Below are positions 8,818 through 16,750 of a stretch of 64,000 nucleotides of DNA, one piece after another. The position numbers and the translations under genes were made by a program. The stretch's first letter is position 1, and each line of letters starts with the position of its first letter. The notes under the pieces are model-generated. The model did not search any database. It had not been told where the DNA came from and worked only from the letters and a program-made list of their open reading frames with translations. Origin of the DNA: JALZKA01 sp963734015 (GTDB lineage: Bacteria > Actinomycetota > Thermoleophilia > Solirubrobacterales > 70-9); assembly GCA_963734015.1 (NCBI GenBank), contig CAVTFG010000013.1:1-64000 (forward strand). Direction: 5' to 3'.

Positions 8818-9606
8818 GCCGGGCTCAGCCTCAGTTCGTCGTCGCGCCCGGCGCCGAGCAGGTCGGCGGCGCTGCCACGATCCACCGCGATCCCGAGCCG
8901 GCCCGAGGAGTCGCCGTAGACGACGAGCCCGCCGGCTCCATCCGCGAAGGTCCTGCCACGCACCGCCCGAAACTCGCGCCCGGCCGCGGCTATCGATAGT
9001 GGAGAGGGGCTCGCGCCGAGATCGTCCGTCCCCGCGTCGAGCACCAGGTTCCCGAACCGGTCCGCGTAGAGAACGTGGGCGACGAGTGCGTTTCCGTCGC
9101 GTCGCGGCTCTGGCAGGTCGAGCCCCACGAGCGAGCCCGGGTCGATCGCGTCGCCCGCGGCGGCGATGGGCCGGCCCGCCGCCAGATGAGCGGCCACCGG
9201 CGCAAAGACGTCCCGGCCGTGGAAGGTGGGAGCCACCGGCTCGAGGCGAAGCGACGTTGCCGAGACGTCGACCGCCTGGTCCACCCCGCCGAGGCGTATC
9301 GAGGCGAGCGCCAGCAGCCCGTTGTCAGGGCCCACGAGGAAGCCGTCGCCGCGCGCGAAGCGCGACGCCGCGCCGCTCCGACCCTACGCCGGGGTCGACG
9401 ACCGCGAGGTGGACTGCGGCGCTCACCTGGGCGACGCCGGCCTCCAGCGCCATGGCACCGCGGCGGACATCGCCGGCGGGGATTCCGTGCGTCAGATCGA
9501 CCACGCGCACTTCGGGCGCGAGTCGTGCGATGACCGCCCGGCAGACCCCGGCAAACTCGTCCTCGTCTCCGTAGTCCGACAGGAAGGTGACCGGGAGCGT
9601 GCCCAC
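8814..9606 (-). pseudogene. SAM hydroxide adenosyltransferase / hydrolase (DUF62), one +1 frameshift
   Basis: Two frames together give one complete protein. The N-terminal part (9606 to about 9350) has FLSDYGDEDEFAG and VVDPGVGSERR. The C-terminal part (about 9350 to 8814) has GPDNGLLALA, FHGRDVFAPVAAHL and YADRFGNLVLD. These are the motifs of the family that splits SAM into adenosine and methionine (chlorinase/fluorinase relatives). The join lies in a GCGCGCGG run; removing one G gives LRARDGFLVGPDN. The length is 264 codons plus one base. Either a base-calling insertion or a recent mutation; I favour error because other genes in the window show the same. Confidence 0.8.
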
Positions 9607-9615
9607 CGGCGCAAC

Positions 9616-11137
9616 CTAGTCCCGGTCGGCCAAATCCCGGGCGTCGGCGAGCAGCGCCTCGACCAGTCCTTCCGGGTCGTGGCGCCCAGCCTCGGCGTCC
9701 GGCTCGAAGCCGGCCTCGCGCAAGGTCGCGCTCGTGACCGGCCCGATGGAGACCAGGCGAGCTCGCTCGGGCATTCGCCCGCCGGTGACCTCCAGGAAGT
9801 TCTTGACGGTGGACGACGAGGTGAAGGTCACGTAGTCCGCGTCCATCGCCGCCTCCACGGCATCCGGGGCCGGGTTCTCGCGCACCGTCTCGTAGAGCGG
9901 GACGACATCGACGTCCGCGCCGCGCCCGCGGAGCGCGTCCGGCAGCAGGTCGCGGGCCTCGGCGGCCCTGGCGACGAGGACCGGCTTGCCCTGGACCGGG
10001 ACGGCCTCCAGCTCCTCGACCAGCGCCTCGGCGACCGAGCGCTCCGGGACCACGTCCGCGATCACACCGCGCTCGCGGAGCGCCGCCGCGGTTCCCGGAC
10101 CGATCGCGGCCACCTGGGCCTGGGCGAGCGCCCGCGCGTCGCGTCCCGTCGCCTCCATCGCGTCGAACAGCAGACGCACGCCGTTCGGGCTGGTCAGGCA
10201 GACGAGCGCGTACGTGTGGAGCGCGCTCGACGGCGTCGCGCACCTCGGGGCTCTCGATCCGAGGCTCGATCCGGATCGCGGGCAGCTCGACGACGTCGGC
10301 TCCAAGCGCGGCGAGTGTCGCGGCCATCCCGCTCGCCTGCGCACGGGCGCGCGTGACGACCACGCGCTTGCCGTGGAGAGGCCGGCGCTCGAGCCAGGCG
10401 ATCGAGTCGCGCCGCGCGGCGACCGGGCCGAACAGCAGGATCGCGGGCGGCTTCAGCCCCGCCTCGCTCACCGCGCCCGCCAGCGTTTCGAGCGTCGCCG
10501 CGACGTGGCGTTGCCCGCTCAAGGTCCCACGTTCGACCGCGGCCGCGGGCTCGCCGGGATCGCGCCCGGCGGCGGCGAGGCTGCGCGTGATCTCGGGCAG
10601 GTTCTTGACCCCCATGTACATCACCAGCGTCCCCGGGAAGCGGGCCAGCGCCTCCCAGTCGAGCGCGGTCTCGCCCTTTTCCGGATCCTCGTGGCCGGTG
10701 ACGAACGCGACGGCCGAGGCGTCGTCGCGGTGCGTGACCGGGATGCCCGCGTAGGCGGGCGCCGCCACGCCCGCGGTCACACCCGGCACCACCTCGAACT
10801 CAACGCCCGCCGCCCGCAGCGCCTCGGCCTCCTCACCGCCGCGGCCGAACACGAACGGATCGCCGCCCTTCAGGCGCACGACCGAGAGGCCCCGCCGCGC
10901 TCGGTCGACGAGCTCGTCGTGGATTCGGTCCTGGGGGACCGATGCGTCGCCCGGCTCCTTGCCGACGTAGCGGAGCTCCGCGTCCGCGCGCGCCCCGGCG
11001 AGGGCCGCGGCGGGGATCAGGCGGTCGTAGAGGATCGAGTCGGCGGCAGCGACCAGCTCCAGGGAGCGCGCGGTCATCAGGCCGGGGTCGCCGGGCCCGG
11101 CGCCGACCAGGTAGACGACCCCGGGCCGGGCCGTCAC
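9616..11137 (-). CDS. cobA-hemD: CobA-HemD fusion: uroporphyrinogen-III C-methyltransferase / synthase, one +1 frameshift
   Basis: Residues 1-250 are a SUMT-type methyltransferase (VYLVGAGPGDPGL, VRLKGGDPFVFGRGGEE, VMYMGVKNL) that makes precorrin-2. After a short linker comes HemD (KRVVVTRARAQ, CLTSPNGVRLL, TFTSSSTVKNF, SIGPVTSATLREAG), which closes the tetrapyrrole ring. The frame shifts by +1 near 10233 (GAGCGCGCTCC; dropping one G gives VERLHTYALVCLT). The start is GTG 11137, overlapping the stop of the element B mini-ORF. Its place after hemA and hemC gives the order from glutamyl-tRNA to uroporphyrinogen III; hemB is not in the window. Confidence 0.9.
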
Positions 11138-11193
11138 GAGAACAATCCCCTTACCAGGGAGGCAAATCTTGTTTCGCGCCTTGCGTCGCTCAT
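11134..11193 (-). repeat. intercistronic element B copy 2 with mini-ORF MSDARRET...
   Basis: Between hemC and cobA-hemD. A 19-codon ORF begins with an ATG that overlaps the hemC stop (TGATG) and ends with a TGA that overlaps the cobA GTG (GTGA). A GGAGGG site lies seven bases before the ATG, the best ribosome site of the four copies. The 3' half can pair as TTGCC/GGTAA with one G-U pair. Confidence 0.85.
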
Positions 11194-12167
11194 CAGACAC
11201 CCTCCGCCGCGCGCTCGAGGATCTCCCCCGCACCCGCCGCGAGCATCCGCTCGGCGAGGGCCTGGCCCACCGCCGCGGGCTGATCGGGATCCCCTCGCAA
11301 TGCGTCGCGGACCCACTCGCTGCCGTCGGGCAACCCGGCGTAGCCGGCCACCGCCAGCGTTCCCTCGAGGTGGCGGGCGCAGATGCCGAGCGGCGTTTCG
11401 CACGTGGCCTCCAACGCCGCGGTGGCCGCTCGCTCGGCGGTGAACTCCACCAGTGCCTCCCGGTCGCTGATCTCCGCCGCCGCCGTGGCGGTCTCGGCGT
11501 CGCCGGCGCGCGCCTGCAGGGCCAGCGAGCCCTGTCCGGGTGCGGGGACCATCACGTCGGCGCCGAACCGGAAGCTGATCTCGTCGTCCCGCCCCAGCCG
11601 CCGGAGCCCGGCAACGGCCAGGACGATGCCGTCCAGCTCGCCCTCGGCGAGCTTCCGCAGGCGGGTGTCGACGTTGCCGCGGACCTCTACGACGTCAAGG
11701 TCCGGGCGCGCGGCGAGCAGCTGCGACCGGCGGCGCAGGCTGGCGGTCCCGACCGTCGCCCCGTCGGGAAGCTCCTCGATCGCGCCGGCGTCGCCCACGA
11801 AGGCGTCCGCCGGATCCTCGCGCTCGGGCACGCCGACCAGCGCGAGCTCGTCCACCATCTCGCCCGGCACGTCCTTCGCCGAATGCACGCCCAGGTCGGC
11901 CTCTCCGTCCAGCAACGCGCGCTCGACGGACCGTACGAACCTGGCCTTGTCGCCGGGCTCGCCCTCGACGTTCGAGACGGTGACCAGCTCCGCGCCCCCG
12001 AGGGCGGCCGCCACCGCCTCGGCCTGGGCGACCGCCAGCGCGCTGGAACGGGTCGCGATCCTGAAATTAGCCGGCTCTTGAACGCCGGGGCTCGGCTTTG
12101 CTTCGCTCCGCCTCAAATTAGCCGGCTCTTGAACGCCGGGGCTCGGCTTTGCTTCGCTCCGCCTCAC
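11193..12167 (-). CDS. hemC: hydroxymethylbilane synthase with repeat-encoded N-terminal extension
   Basis: Polymerises four porphobilinogens. Motifs are RIATRSSALAVAQAE, GVHSAKDVPGEM, TASLRRRSQ, RGNVDTRL, and the dipyrromethane-cofactor cysteine in ATCETPLG. There is no ATG near RIATR. The frame upstream is formed by two 51-bp copies of element A, giving a 17-residue unit RRSEAKPSPGVQEPAN twice. The best start is GTG 12167, which overlaps the hemA stop (GTGA); TTG 12116 at the second unit is an alternative. So this HemC likely carries 17-34 extra residues before its normal N-terminus. Confidence 0.88.
   Translation of the reverse strand: MRRSEAKPSPGVQEPANLRRSEAKPSPGVQEPANFRIATRSSALAVAQAEAVAAALGGAELVTVSNVEGEPGDKARFVRSVERALLDGEADLGVHSAKDVPGEMVDELALVGVPEREDPADAFVGDAGAIEELPDGATVGTASLRRRSQLLAARPDLDVVEVRGNVDTRLRKLAEGELDGIVLAVAGLRRLGRDDEISFRFGADVMVPAPGQGSLALQARAGDAETATAAAEISDREALVEFTAERAATAALEATCETPLGICARHLEGTLAVAGYAGLPDGSEWVRDALRGDPDQPAAVGQALAERMLAAGAGEILERAAEGV
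12064..12165 (-). repeat. element A, two tandem 51-bp copies at the hemA-hemC junction
   Basis: Two perfect direct copies (12165-12115 and 12114-12064), on the same strand as hemC. Each has the first hairpin in short form (GGC...GC GAA GC...GCC) and the second hairpin CCGGC GTTCAAGA GCCGG. The 51-bp period is a multiple of three, keeping hemC open through both copies. Confidence 0.9.
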
Positions 12168-13507
12168 CGGCGGTCGCGGGCGCGACGCCTGGAGTCGAGC
12201 TCGGTGACCTCGGCGTCCGCGCCCTCCAGCCTCTCGGACGCCGGGTCGAGCCCGAACAGCTCGCGCAGCGCGTGCACGTGCGGAGAGAGGCCATCCTCGC
12301 CGGCCGCGCGCTTCAAACGCAGAGTCGGCTCGTGCAGGAGCCGGCTCGCGATCGCCCGTGCCATCGCCCGCATCCGCTCGCGGTCCGCCTCCGTAAGAGC
12401 CTCCCACCGGCCCTCGTTCTCGGCCAGCGCCCGTTCGACGATCTCGTCGGCCCGGGTGCGGAGCGCCGCCACCGTCGGCGTCACCTCCTGGCCCGAGAGC
12501 CATTCCTGGAACCGGCCGCGCTCCGCGTCCAGGATCTGCTCGGCGCGACGGGCCTCGGCCTCCCGCCCCGACGTGTTGCGCTCCACCAGCGACTGCAGGT
12601 CGTCCATGTCGTGAACCGTGACGCCGGCGAGCTCGCGGCACGCGGGGTGGATGTCGCGTGGCACGGCCAGGTCGATCAGCATCAGGGGGCGCCCGGCGCG
12701 CAGGGCCATCACCTCGGCGAGCGACTCGCGCTCGATCACGTGGTGGGGCGAGCTCGTCGACGAGACCACGATGTCGGCGTCGGCCAGGAGGGCGGGCAGC
12801 TCCTCGAAACGCACGGCGCGACCGCCGAATCGCTCGGCCAGCCCGATCGCGCGGTCGTAGTGGCGGTTGGCGATGAAGATCGCGTCCACGCCCCGTGCGG
12901 CCAGGGCGCGTGCAGTCAGCTCCGCGGTCTCACCCGCGCCGATGACCAGGACGCTGCGCTCCTCGAGGTCGCCCAGCGTCCGCTGCGCGAGCTCGACCGC
13001 CACCTGGGGCACCGAGAGGGCGCCCTCGGAGATCGCGGTCTCGGTCCGTGCGCGCTTGCCCGCGGCAAGGGCGCCCCGGAACATCCGGTTCAGGACCGGG
13101 CCGGTGGCGTCCTCGACGAGCGCCAGCTCGTACGCCCGCTTCACCTGCCCCTGGACCTCGGTCTCGCCGACGATCATGGAATCGAGGCCGGCGGTGACGC
13201 GGTAGAGCTGCTCGGCGGCTTCACCGCCGCGCAGCGAGTAGAGATGCGAGACGAGCTCGGTCGGGCGGGTCTCGGCGACGCGCGCGAGGACCGACAGCGC
13301 GTGCGACTCGGCGTCAACCGGATCGCTCGCGAACAGGTACAGCTCGGTGCGGTTGCAGGTGGAGATCGCCGCCGCCTCGCTGATCTCGGGCGCGCCGACG
13401 AGCTCGCCGAGGACGCTCACGGCTCGCCCCTCGGTCAGGGCAAGGCGCTCCCGCAGCTCCAGCGGAGCGGTCTTGTGCGAGACGCCAAGAGCCAGCACCT
13501 CCGCCAT
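12164..13507 (-). CDS. hemA: glutamyl-tRNA reductase
   Basis: First committed step of C5-pathway haem synthesis: reduces glutamyl-tRNA to glutamate-1-semialdehyde with NADPH. A full-length 447-residue enzyme with LGVSHKTAPLELRE at the start, the catalytic cysteine in STCNRTELYLF near residue 50, the NADPH site VLVIGAGETAELTARAL and the helical dimerisation domain at the C-terminus. ATG 13507 overlaps the stop of the ccmD-like gene (TGATG), so translation is probably coupled to it. Confidence 0.97.
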   Translation of the reverse strand: MAEVLALGVSHKTAPLELRERLALTEGRAVSVLGELVGAPEISEAAAISTCNRTELYLFASDPVDAESHALSVLARVAETRPTELVSHLYSLRGGEAAEQLYRVTAGLDSMIVGETEVQGQVKRAYELALVEDATGPVLNRMFRGALAAGKRARTETAISEGALSVPQVAVELAQRTLGDLEERSVLVIGAGETAELTARALAARGVDAIFIANRHYDRAIGLAERFGGRAVRFEELPALLADADIVVSSTSSPHHVIERESLAEVMALRAGRPLMLIDLAVPRDIHPACRELAGVTVHDMDDLQSLVERNTSGREAEARRAEQILDAERGRFQEWLSGQEVTPTVAALRTRADEIVERALAENEGRWEALTEADRERMRAMARAIASRLLHEPTLRLKRAAGEDGLSPHVHALRELFGLDPASERLEGADAEVTELDSRRRARDRR

Positions 13508-13737
13508 CAGCCGACGACCTCCCGAGATCGCTCGTCGGCCTCGGCCTGCGGTCTGCCGGCTGCGTGCTGCGTGTTGCGTGCTTTGCGTTCTGCCAGATCG
13601 GCCAGCTCGCTCAGCTCCTCGCGCATGCGATCGATTCGCACCGCCATGATCGCCACATAGATCAGGAGCAGCGCGACGAAGACGACGTAGGCGCCGGCGA
13701 CGTACTTGCCCGCCTCGTCGAGCGGCAGCGCCGGCAT
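13507..13737 (-). CDS. ccmD: CcmD-like small membrane protein
   Basis: 76 residues with one membrane helix (about 10-33: KYVAGAYVVFVALLLIYVAI) and a basic cytoplasmic tail. This size, topology and position directly after ccmC fit CcmD, which releases haem-loaded CcmE from the CcmABC complex. The assignment rests mainly on context, as CcmD sequences are poorly conserved. The tail includes ARNTQHAAGRPQAE, encoded by the family C repeat also seen in galT. ATG 13737 overlaps the stop of element B copy 3, and its stop overlaps the hemA start. Confidence 0.75.
   Translation of the reverse strand: MPALPLDEAGKYVAGAYVVFVALLLIYVAIMAVRIDRMREELSELADLAERKARNTQHAAGRPQAEADERSREVVG
13559..13590 (-). repeat. 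family C low-complexity repeat, copy 2 (in ccmD)
   Basis: GCACGCAACACGCAGCACGC-like sequence near the 3' end of the ccmD-like gene, read NTQHAAG. Similar to the array at 1849-1883. Confidence 0.5.
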
Positions 13738-13793
13738 CAGGAAACCTTCCCTGCCGGGAGGGCGAACATGGTTTCGCGCCTTGCGTCGCTCAT
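13737..13793 (-). repeat. intercistronic element B copy 3 with mini-ORF MSDARRET...
   Basis: Fills the whole gap between ccmC and ccmD. The mini-ORF (18 codons) starts in a TGATG shared with the ccmC stop and ends in a TGATG shared with the ccmD start, so coupling is exact on both sides. The 3' half can fold as CCCT/AGGG or GCC/GGC. Confidence 0.88.
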
Positions 13794-14533
13794 CAAGACC
13801 CACTTCCCGACGGCGCGATGCGAGAGGCCGGCGCGGCGGGCGCCTCGGAGTCCAGCGACCGGCGCAGGCGCGAGATCTGGCCGCGCGTTGCCTTGGCCGC
13901 GAGCTCGAAGCGCATCAGCGTCGCGAACAGCAGCGCCATGCCCGCGAGCGCGACCAGGAACGTGAACAGCATCTCGCCGGGCAGGCCGCCCTCGCTGGTC
14001 GCGAACACGCGCGGGTGCACCAGCGACTCGGCGAGCCGCACCGCCATGAAGTTGAGGGGGACGAACGCGCCCGCGGTGATCGCGAAGACCGACGCGTAGC
14101 GCGCCTGGCGCTCCCGGTCCTCGATCGCGTAGCGCAGCGGGTAGTACGTCGCGTAGAGCAGGTAGACGATCAGGAACGAGACCAGCGTCGGCTCCTCCCA
14201 GACCCACCACTTGCCCCAGGCGGCGCGAGCCCAGATCGCGCCCGTGAGCAGCGCGGCGGTTCCGAAGATGATCCCCATGTGGATCGAGACGTACGCGCGC
14301 ACGTCGTGGATGGGATTGCCCGTGCGGAGGTGGGCGATCGCGTAGATCGCCGCCAGGATGAAGCCGCCCAGCGCGCAGATCGCGATCGGCACGTGCAGGT
14401 AGAAGATCTTCTGGACGAAGCCCTGGTCGGCGTCGTTCGGCGCGTAGAAGAACGCCAGCGCGAAGGCGCCGCCGAGGACGACCACGGTGGCGAGCGCCAT
14501 CGTTCGCAGGCTTGGCATCTCGAGTCGGATCAT
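13793..14533 (-). CDS. ccmC: haem exporter / CcmC-CcsA family protein
   Basis: A 246-residue six-helix membrane protein that presents haem to CcmE in System I cytochrome c maturation. It carries the periplasmic tryptophan motif WGKWWVWEEP (the canonical family pattern is WGxWWxWD) and the flanking histidines in YLHVPIA and SIHMG that ligate haem. ATG 14533 follows the stop of element B copy 4 without a gap. It sits in the order ccmA-ccmB-ccmC-ccmD, complete for the ABC-type haem-handling complex. No ccmE or ccmF is in view. Confidence 0.93.
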   Translation of the reverse strand: MIRLEMPSLRTMALATVVVLGGAFALAFFYAPNDADQGFVQKIFYLHVPIAICALGGFILAAIYAIAHLRTGNPIHDVRAYVSIHMGIIFGTAALLTGAIWARAAWGKWWVWEEPTLVSFLIVYLLYATYYPLRYAIEDRERQARYASVFAITAGAFVPLNFMAVRLAESLVHPRVFATSEGGLPGEMLFTFLVALAGMALLFATLMRFELAAKATRGQISRLRRSLDSEAPAAPASRIAPSGSGS

Positions 14534-14584
14534 CTACGCCCCTACCGGGGGGGCAAAGTCAGTTTCGCGCCTTACGTCGCTCAT
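14534..14584 (-). repeat. intercistronic element B copy 4 with mini-ORF MSDVRRET...
   Basis: Between ccmB and ccmC. A 16-codon ORF (MSDVRRETDFAPPVGA) begins seven bases after the ccmB stop, and its TAG is followed at once by the ccmC ATG. The 3' half can pair as GCCCC/GGGGC or TGCC/GGTA. GGAGG lies about 13 bases before the ATG, inside the end of ccmB. Confidence 0.85.
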
Positions 14585-14591
14585 CAGATAC

Positions 14592-15260
14592 CTAATCCTC
14601 CAGCAAGAAGTCATAGACCGCGTAACCCACCAGGAGGAAAACCAGATCGTAGAGAGCGAGCGTGCCCACCCATTTCCCGACCTCGTCGTACGACGGGCCG
14701 CCCGCCGCCAGCAACGGCTCGGCCGCGCCGCCCGCGGCGATCATCAGCGGCACCAGGAGCGGGAGGAGGATGAGCGGGGTCAGCAGGTCGCGGGCGCGTG
14801 AGTGGGCGCCGACCGTCGAGACCACCGCGCCGGTGGCCGCGAGCCCGAGGTTGACCAGGGCCAGCACGCCGGCGAGCGGCAGCAGTCCGGCGGCGTCGTC
14901 GAGGAAGAACGCCGCGAACACCGGCAGGGCGATCGCCTCGAGCACGAGCAGGTACACGAACAACGCGACCACCTTGGCGGCGAACAGGGCTGAGAGGTCG
15001 ATGGGCGCGAGACGCATCGCGTCGAACCCGCCCTCGTCGCGCTCGGCCACGAACAGGCGGTTGATGGCGAGCAGCGCGGCGAAAAGGACGGTCACCAGGA
15101 GGACGCCCGCCGCGAGACTGCCCTCGAGCGAGGTGCGGTCGAGCCCGAACCGGAAGACGACGAACGTCGTCACCGCGAACAGCGCCATCGCCGGGAGCGA
15201 CTGGAGGGTGCGCAGCTCGACTCGAAGATCCTTGGCGAGGATCGTGCGGAAGGCCGCCAT
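14592..15260 (-). CDS. ccmB: haem exporter permease CcmB
   Basis: A 222-residue membrane protein with six predicted helices, forming the ABC permease partner of CcmA. The N-terminal amphipathic start FRTILAKDLRVELRT and the RDEGGFDAMRLAPID loop are typical of CcmB. Its ATG overlaps the ccmA stop (TGATG). The C-terminus YDFLLED ends seven bases before element B copy 4. Confidence 0.92.
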   Translation of the reverse strand: MAAFRTILAKDLRVELRTLQSLPAMALFAVTTFVVFRFGLDRTSLEGSLAAGVLLVTVLFAALLAINRLFVAERDEGGFDAMRLAPIDLSALFAAKVVALFVYLLVLEAIALPVFAAFFLDDAAGLLPLAGVLALVNLGLAATGAVVSTVGAHSRARDLLTPLILLPLLVPLMIAAGGAAEPLLAAGGPSYDEVGKWVGTLALYDLVFLLVGYAVYDFLLED

Positions 15261-16027
15261 CAGCTCCGTCCCGTGTACACGGAGCGCGCGTCACCAGGCG
15301 AGAGGCCCGCCGCCTCCCCCTGATAGGCGACGGTCCCGTCGGCGCGAAGCGCGAGCGCCCGGTCGGCGGTGGCCAGCCCGCCCTCGAAGTCATGGGTCAC
15401 GACCACGCGCGTCACGCCCGCGGCCCGCCCGATCAGCGGCTCCACCGTTTCGATGCCCGCCGGGTCCAGGTGCGCCCCCGGCTCGTCCAGGAGCAGCAGC
15501 GGCGGGCCGTGCAGTACGCAGCGGCACACCGCCGCCCGCTGGACCTGTCCTGCGGAAAGCGTCCGGACGAGCTGATCTCGCCGGCGCTCGAGCCCGACGA
15601 CCTCGAGCAGCTCCGTGATGCGCGCGCCCGGCTCCTCCAGCCCGTGGAGCCGCGCGTGGAATTCGAGCGCCTCGACGAGGGTGAGGTCCCGGTAGAGCAG
15701 CGGGTCATGGCCGAGGTAGCCGATCCGCCCCCGCGCCCGCCACGCGCGCCTGGGCAGCTCCGCGCCGAGCACCCGCAGCTCGCCCGCCGTGGGGCGCAGC
15801 AGGGTCGCCAGCATCCGCAAGAGGGTCGACTTACCCGCGCCGTTCGGCCCCAGCACGACGAGGGTCGCGCCCGCCTCGAGCGTCAGCGAGACGTCTTGGA
15901 GCACGGGCTCGTCGCCGAAGTCCCGGCGGAGCGCGCGTGCCTCGACCGCCGCGCCGGTCTCGCCGGCGGGCGGGTTCGCCGGATCCTCACCGGCTTCGCG
16001 CTGGACAGCGGTCGGCGCTGGCACCAC
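15260..16027 (-). CDS. ccmA: haem exporter ATP-binding protein CcmA
   Basis: ABC ATPase of the CcmABCD complex. Walker A GPNGAGKST, the Q-loop region IGYLGHDPLLYRDLT, signature LSAGQVQR, Walker B LLLLDEP and the switch histidine VVTHD are all present. The start is GTG 16027 (or GTG 16024), with GGGAGAA seven bases upstream; the much longer open frame beyond this is an artefact of high GC. First gene of the long minus-strand operon that runs through to birA. Confidence 0.93.
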   Translation of the reverse strand: MVPAPTAVQREAGEDPANPPAGETGAAVEARALRRDFGDEPVLQDVSLTLEAGATLVVLGPNGAGKSTLLRMLATLLRPTAGELRVLGAELPRRAWRARGRIGYLGHDPLLYRDLTLVEALEFHARLHGLEEPGARITELLEVVGLERRRDQLVRTLSAGQVQRAAVCRCVLHGPPLLLLDEPGAHLDPAGIETVEPLIGRAAGVTRVVVTHDFEGGLATADRALALRADGTVAYQGEAAGLSPGDARSVYTGRS

Positions 16028-16117
16028 GCGAATTCTCCCAGCAACCAGGCGCGTCGGAGCAGACGAACTTGTGCGTGAAGCGGACCTCGCGCCCTCGATT
16101 CGCCGTACAGAGGGGGA

Positions 16118-16750
16118 ATGGGCTTCGCAGCTGCAACAGCCGCGTTCGCGGCGGCGCTCCTCGCGGGCATCGCGGAACCGCGACCTGAGCCGGTTCACGA
16201 ACCGGTTCGCGCGCCGCTGGAGTACCGGGAATCCGAGGCGATCGGCTCGCCCGGAGCCGGCTCTCTGGTCCGCGGCGTCAAACTTCCGGCGAACGGCCGC
16301 CACTACTTCACCTGGGACCCGGTCAAGCACGAGAGCCCGAGCCCACCGTGGAGGCGCTGGGGGACGGATGACCTGATCCGGGTCGTCATGCGGGTCGTCC
16401 ACGAGTACGCGCGCGCTCATCCGAGCGCTCCCCGGGTCGGCATCGGCGACCTCAGCCTCCCCGAGGGCGGCTACTTCGGGCCCGAGATCGGCGGCGGGAT
16501 CGGCCACGCGACCCACCAGAACGGGCTCGATGCGGACCTCTACTACCCGATCGAGCCGGACGCCGAGCGGGCGCCGCTGGCCATCGACGAGATCCGCATG
16601 CGGCTGGCCCAGGACCTCGTGGACCGGTTGGTCGCAGCGGGGGCGGATGTGATCTACGTCGGCCCGAACACCCCGCTCACCGGCCCACCCGGCGTCGTGG
16701 TCCCGCTCGTCAACCACGACAACCACCTGCACGTGCGGATCGCCGGCTAG
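16118..16750 (+). CDS. MepA-like penicillin-insensitive murein endopeptidase (M74)
   Basis: A 210-residue secreted protein. A short hydrophobic signal (residues 2-18) precedes a zinc peptidase domain with the M74 metal motif GHATHQNGLDADLYY and the C-terminal HDNHLHVRI, matching GHxSHQxGLDxD and HxHxH-type ligands in MepA. These enzymes cut D-Ala to meso-DAP cross-links in peptidoglycan. Divergent from ccmA, with 90 bases between starts. The last four bases overlap the aldehyde dehydrogenase gene, convergently. Confidence 0.8.
   Translation: MGFAAATAAFAAALLAGIAEPRPEPVHEPVRAPLEYRESEAIGSPGAGSLVRGVKLPANGRHYFTWDPVKHESPSPPWRRWGTDDLIRVVMRVVHEYARAHPSAPRVGIGDLSLPEGGYFGPEIGGGIGHATHQNGLDADLYYPIEPDAERAPLAIDEIRMRLAQDLVDRLVAAGADVIYVGPNTPLTGPPGVVVPLVNHDNHLHVRIAG

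Noticed and set aside
11134..11193. Cobalamin riboswitch before cobA-hemD
   Set aside because: The gap is only the 60-base element B; there is no room for a B12 aptamer and no B12-box sequence.
13801..13965. Possible tRNA-like folds in GC-rich intergenic and coding stretches
   Set aside because: No GGTTCRA T-loop with matching acceptor and anticodon arms was found anywhere in the window.
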